DNA of 23,048 bases from Hyphomicrobiales bacterium (lineage in GTDB: Bacteria > Pseudomonadota > Alphaproteobacteria > Rhizobiales > Aestuariivirgaceae). The DNA is taken from positions 1 through 23,048 of the forward strand of contig JAIBJH010000012.1 in the NCBI GenBank assembly GCA_020029455.1, given 5' to 3'. Within the stretch, counting starts at the first letter, position 1. Every line of letters begins with the position of its first letter. Position numbers and translations under genes: made by a program. The notes beneath the pieces were generated by a model. The model worked only from the letters and a program-made list of their open reading frames with translations. It did no database searches and was not told the DNA's origin. This document shows positions 21,202-23,048 of this stretch, in pieces.

Positions 21202-22577
21202 CGCATCGCCATGGCAAGTTCAGGAGAAAGCCAATAGGGCGGAAGCCAGCCCGCGATGTTGCTGAAGGGCAGCACCTCCGGTTTCAGCGTGATGCCGAGC
21301 ACGCCTTCCATGAAGGCGCGGCGCTTCTCGATCCTTCCCCACATCTCCGGGAATTTTGTAGCCAGCTCGGTCCGCAGTTTTTCATCGGCTAGGGCGATGC
21401 CATCCTCGATGTTGGAGGTGAAATAGTCGGTGCCTGTGGCCGGGATGATGTCGCATTGCAACGCCATGCCCGACCTCAGCTTCATCTTGCTCTTCTTCTT
21501 GATGGGTGAATGCACCCATTCATCCAAATGAATGAGATGACCGGGATTGAGGCCGACACCGAAGAAGGGATCGCCCACATGTTCCATAACGGCCTTGTAG
21601 ATGTCACCGCCCCTCACGCCGATGCCGACTGTTTCATACCAGGCAGCGGCGGCCGAGAAGTAAGGTGCTACCAGCTTTTCTAGATAGCCATCGGCGCCGG
21701 GCGGCAGGCCGCGCGCCTCCTTCACCAGAAACCCCGCACGGCAATTGAGCGCACCCATGAGACCGTGCCCCACGACAATGGGATCGCCCTCCTCCAGCTT
21801 GCGCATGGAGGGACTCGGCAGGCCATATTTGGCGCGGGGGCCTGCACACATGTTGATGTGCGTTGAGAGCGGGAAGCCATCGAGCCCCATGTTGCGGCAG
21901 GCGTCATATTCGGTAATGCCGGGCTTTGCGCCGAGGATGAAACGCTTCAGCGCATTTGATGTGAGCGTTGCAGCATATTCAAAGCGCGCCAGTTGTTCGG
22001 CCTCGTTGATGACGCGCAAGCCATCTACCGGATTCATGAAAAGCTGGGCGGCATTCGCAACCGTACCGAAACGCTCCAGTGCTTTCACCAAATAGTGCGG
22101 CGTCTCGAACCACTGATCATCGGCTTTGCCCTCTTCCGTTTCAAAACTTTTCCATCCGGCGATGCCGATGCGCATGCCTTTCTTCAGGCCTGCCGACTTC
22201 AGCAATTTGCGCAAGGGTTTTTCCTTGTCGCGGGGCTGGCCCATGAGGCTCAAGTGCTGCCAAAGCACGCGCTCAAAATTTCCTTCCGCTGTCTCGGCGT
22301 ATGGATAGCCCTCATTGCCTGCGAACAAGGTGGGCGTGCGCCCCGGCACCACAACATAGAGCGCTTCCTCGAAGCGTGGATCATAACCGCTCGCCCATGA
22401 AATATTCGCCACATGCTCGCGGTCGCCATAGATCACCAGCGCATCGTATCCCGCTTTCTTCATAGCTTTGATGAGGCGCTTGTGGCGCTTGTCATAGATG
22501 GCCCGGCCCAATTGAGGCTCGACGGTTGGCACTCCGAAATCAGGCAGTGAAACAGATACAAGTTGGGCGGTTGGCAT
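21198..22577 (-). CDS. M24 (creatinase/aminopeptidase P-like) family protein, metal site altered
   Basis: 459 aa. The N-terminal creatinase-type domain (about 25-185: MKKAGYDALVIYGDREHVANISWASGYDPRFEEALYVV) and the C-terminal pita-bread region (about 190-430: EAEQLARFEYAATLTSNALKRFILGAKPGITEYDA, NPGHLIHLDEW, FTSNIEDGIAL) identify the family. The two Asp metal ligands expected in a D-x-G ... SD motif are missing: the segment at 268-282 contains GHG and NCRAG. One His (347 or 350) and Glu391 remain. A non-peptidase hydrolase like creatinase, or a loss of catalysis, is more likely than an aminopeptidase. GGAG precedes the ATG at 22575-22577; a longer frame to 22616 would start inside the promoter. 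First gene of the run. Confidence 0.85.
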   Translation of the reverse strand: MPTAQLVSVSLPDFGVPTVEPQLGRAIYDKRHKRLIKAMKKAGYDALVIYGDREHVANISWASGYDPRFEEALYVVVPGRTPTLFAGNEGYPYAETAEGNFERVLWQHLSLMGQPRDKEKPLRKLLKSAGLKKGMRIGIAGWKSFETEEGKADDQWFETPHYLVKALERFGTVANAAQLFMNPVDGLRVINEAEQLARFEYAATLTSNALKRFILGAKPGITEYDACRNMGLDGFPLSTHINMCAGPRAKYGLPSPSMRKLEEGDPIVVGHGLMGALNCRAGFLVKEARGLPPGADGYLEKLVAPYFSAAAAWYETVGIGVRGGDIYKAVMEHVGDPFFGVGLNPGHLIHLDEWVHSPIKKKSKMKLRSGMALQCDIIPATGTDYFTSNIEDGIALADEKLRTELATKFPEMWGRIEKRRAFMEGVLGITLKPEVLPFSNIAGWLPPYWLSPELAMAMR

Positions 22578-22595
22578 TTTGAACTCCGGGCCAAA

Positions 22596-22623
22596 CTTAT
22601 ACTGAACTCGTATCACCTGTCAC
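22596..22623 (-). promoter_or_regulatory. Promoter of the six-gene hydrolase/UDG/bioY run
   Basis: On the minus strand GTGACA, 16 bp, TATAAG: five of six matches to each of TTGACA and TATAAT. Transcription would start about 12 nt before the M24 ATG, just ahead of the CGGAG ribosome-binding site, giving a very short leader and supporting the ATG at 22577. Confidence 0.6.
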
Positions 22624-22691
22624 ATTCAACTGGCTCCATCTCCTCCATTTGCCTGTCTGCAAGACGCGGCGTAAAAGCCCCACCAAACCCA

Positions 22692-22739
22692 GCGCGCTTC
22701 CCGGCAAGCCAATTCCGGCTTGCCGAAAAGGAATCGCGC
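22692..22739. repeat. Imperfect palindrome with a 4-nt bulge (element 3)
   Basis: Outer stem GCGCGCTTCC/GGAATCGCGC (10 bp with one mismatch), inner stem CGGCAAGCC/GGCTTGCCG (9 bp, perfect), 6-nt loop, unpaired AAAA on the 3' side between inner and outer stems. It has the same layout as the elements at 4523-4565 and 22755-22801 but different stem sequence. It lies in the gabT leader. Confidence 0.7.
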
Positions 22740-22754
22740 CAAGCAAATATTTTG

Positions 22755-22801
22755 GAGCAAATCCTTGTCGCGAAAGTCTCCAACTTTCGCGGGATTTGCT
22801 C
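22755..22801. repeat. Imperfect palindrome with a 4-nt bulge (element 2)
   Basis: Outer stem GAGCAAATCC/GGATTTGCTC (10 bp, perfect), inner stem CGCGAAAGT/ACTTTCGCG (9 bp, perfect), 5-nt loop. The unpaired 4 nt are TTGT on the 5' side, which is ACAA on the 3' side when read on the minus strand, as in element 1. It ends 3 nt before the gabT ribosome-binding site and is inverted relative to its neighbour 15 bp away. Confidence 0.75.
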
Positions 22802-22815
22802 AAAGGAGTCCCATT

Positions 22816-23048
22816 ATGAACGCACCCGTCACAGTCCCCATCGGCAACAACAAGGAATGGGTGGAGCGCCGCGCCAAAGCCGTATCGCGGGGCGTCGGCA
22901 TGGGTGCGCCGGTCATGGCGGCCAAAGCCGAAAATTCAGAAATCTGGGACATCGAAGGCAACCGCTACATCGACTTCGGCGGCGGCATTGCCGTGGTCAA
23001 CACGGGCCATCGCCACCCCTTAGTGATGAAGCGCGTCTATGAGCAGCT
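22816..23048 (+). CDS. gabT: 4-aminobutyrate aminotransferase, partial (5' part)
   Basis: 77 codons from the ATG at 22816, open to the window edge. The start, NKEWVERRAKAVSRGVG, and WDIEGNRYIDFGGGIAVVNTGHRHP match the N-terminus of class III PLP-dependent aminotransferases of the GabT type. By family it transfers the amino group of 4-aminobutyrate to 2-oxoglutarate, giving succinate semialdehyde and glutamate. AGGAG lies about 6 nt before the start. The PLP-binding Lys lies outside the window, so other class III omega-aminotransferases remain possible. It diverges from the M24/amidase run, and its leader carries two large palindromes that could affect its expression. Confidence 0.87.
   Translation, partial: MNAPVTVPIGNNKEWVERRAKAVSRGVGMGAPVMAAKAENSEIWDIEGNRYIDFGGGIAVVNTGHRHPLVMKRVYEQ

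Overview
The window is GC-rich (roughly 60% by eye), densely coded DNA from an alphaproteobacterium, most likely of the Rhizobiales/Hyphomicrobiales. Supporting signs are an NDUFS4-type complex I accessory subunit, a tandem cold-shock-domain protein next to a DUF192 protein, CTTGAC-type promoters, FrcA/FrcC-style sugar ABC genes, and imperfect intergenic palindromes of the TCTAGAGCA type. This placement is inference from gene content; no 16S or other phylogenetic marker is present.

Layout. 1-1253 (mostly minus): the 5' part of a dipeptide-type solute-binding protein, tRNA-Arg(TCT), an NDUFS4-like gene and tRNA-Pro(TGG). 1497-2599 (minus): DUF192 and double cold-shock-domain genes. 2922-5115: glyoxalase I (plus), a coupled SDR/cupin pair (minus), a small NTF2-like gene (plus) and tRNA-Glu(TTC). 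5212-13204: a divergent sugar-uptake locus. On the minus strand lie two different sugar-binding proteins, followed by an RbsA-like ATPase that is cut after its first ABC domain and joined in frame to the C-terminus of the exonuclease RecJ. On the plus strand lie a single-domain ATPase, a permease, a GntR/FadR-type regulator, an aldo/keto reductase and an NAD-dependent epimerase. 13201-14362: an agmatine deiminase-like gene (minus) and tRNA-Pro(CGG). 14411-16684: a secreted glycine-rich/DUF11-type surface protein that stops inside its last domain, 48 bp from that tRNA. 16828-22577 (minus): a tightly overlapping six-gene run (M24-like protein, amidase, uracil-DNA glycosylase family protein, metallo-beta-lactamase-fold hydrolase, alpha/beta hydrolase, BioY). 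22816-end: the start of gabT, divergent from that run.

How the genes fit together. The central locus looks like a carbohydrate uptake and oxidation unit: binding protein 1, the FrcA/FrcC-like core, a reductase and an epimerase, with a GntR regulator and candidate operators. The second binding protein and the cut ATPase look like the remains of a second transporter whose second ABC domain, and presumably permease, are gone. The six-gene run suggests amide/ester catabolism next to amino-group transfer (gabT), with a DNA-repair gene translationally coupled in the middle.

The strongest unusual signals are the RbsA-RecJ chimera at about 5540-5550, three intergenic palindromes (4523-4565, 22692-22739, 22755-22801) that share a stem/4-nt-bulge/stem layout although their stem sequences differ, the tandem 18-bp repeats at 8382-8417, and the surface-protein gene truncated beside a tRNA. 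No CRISPR array, insertion sequence, phage gene or rRNA was seen.
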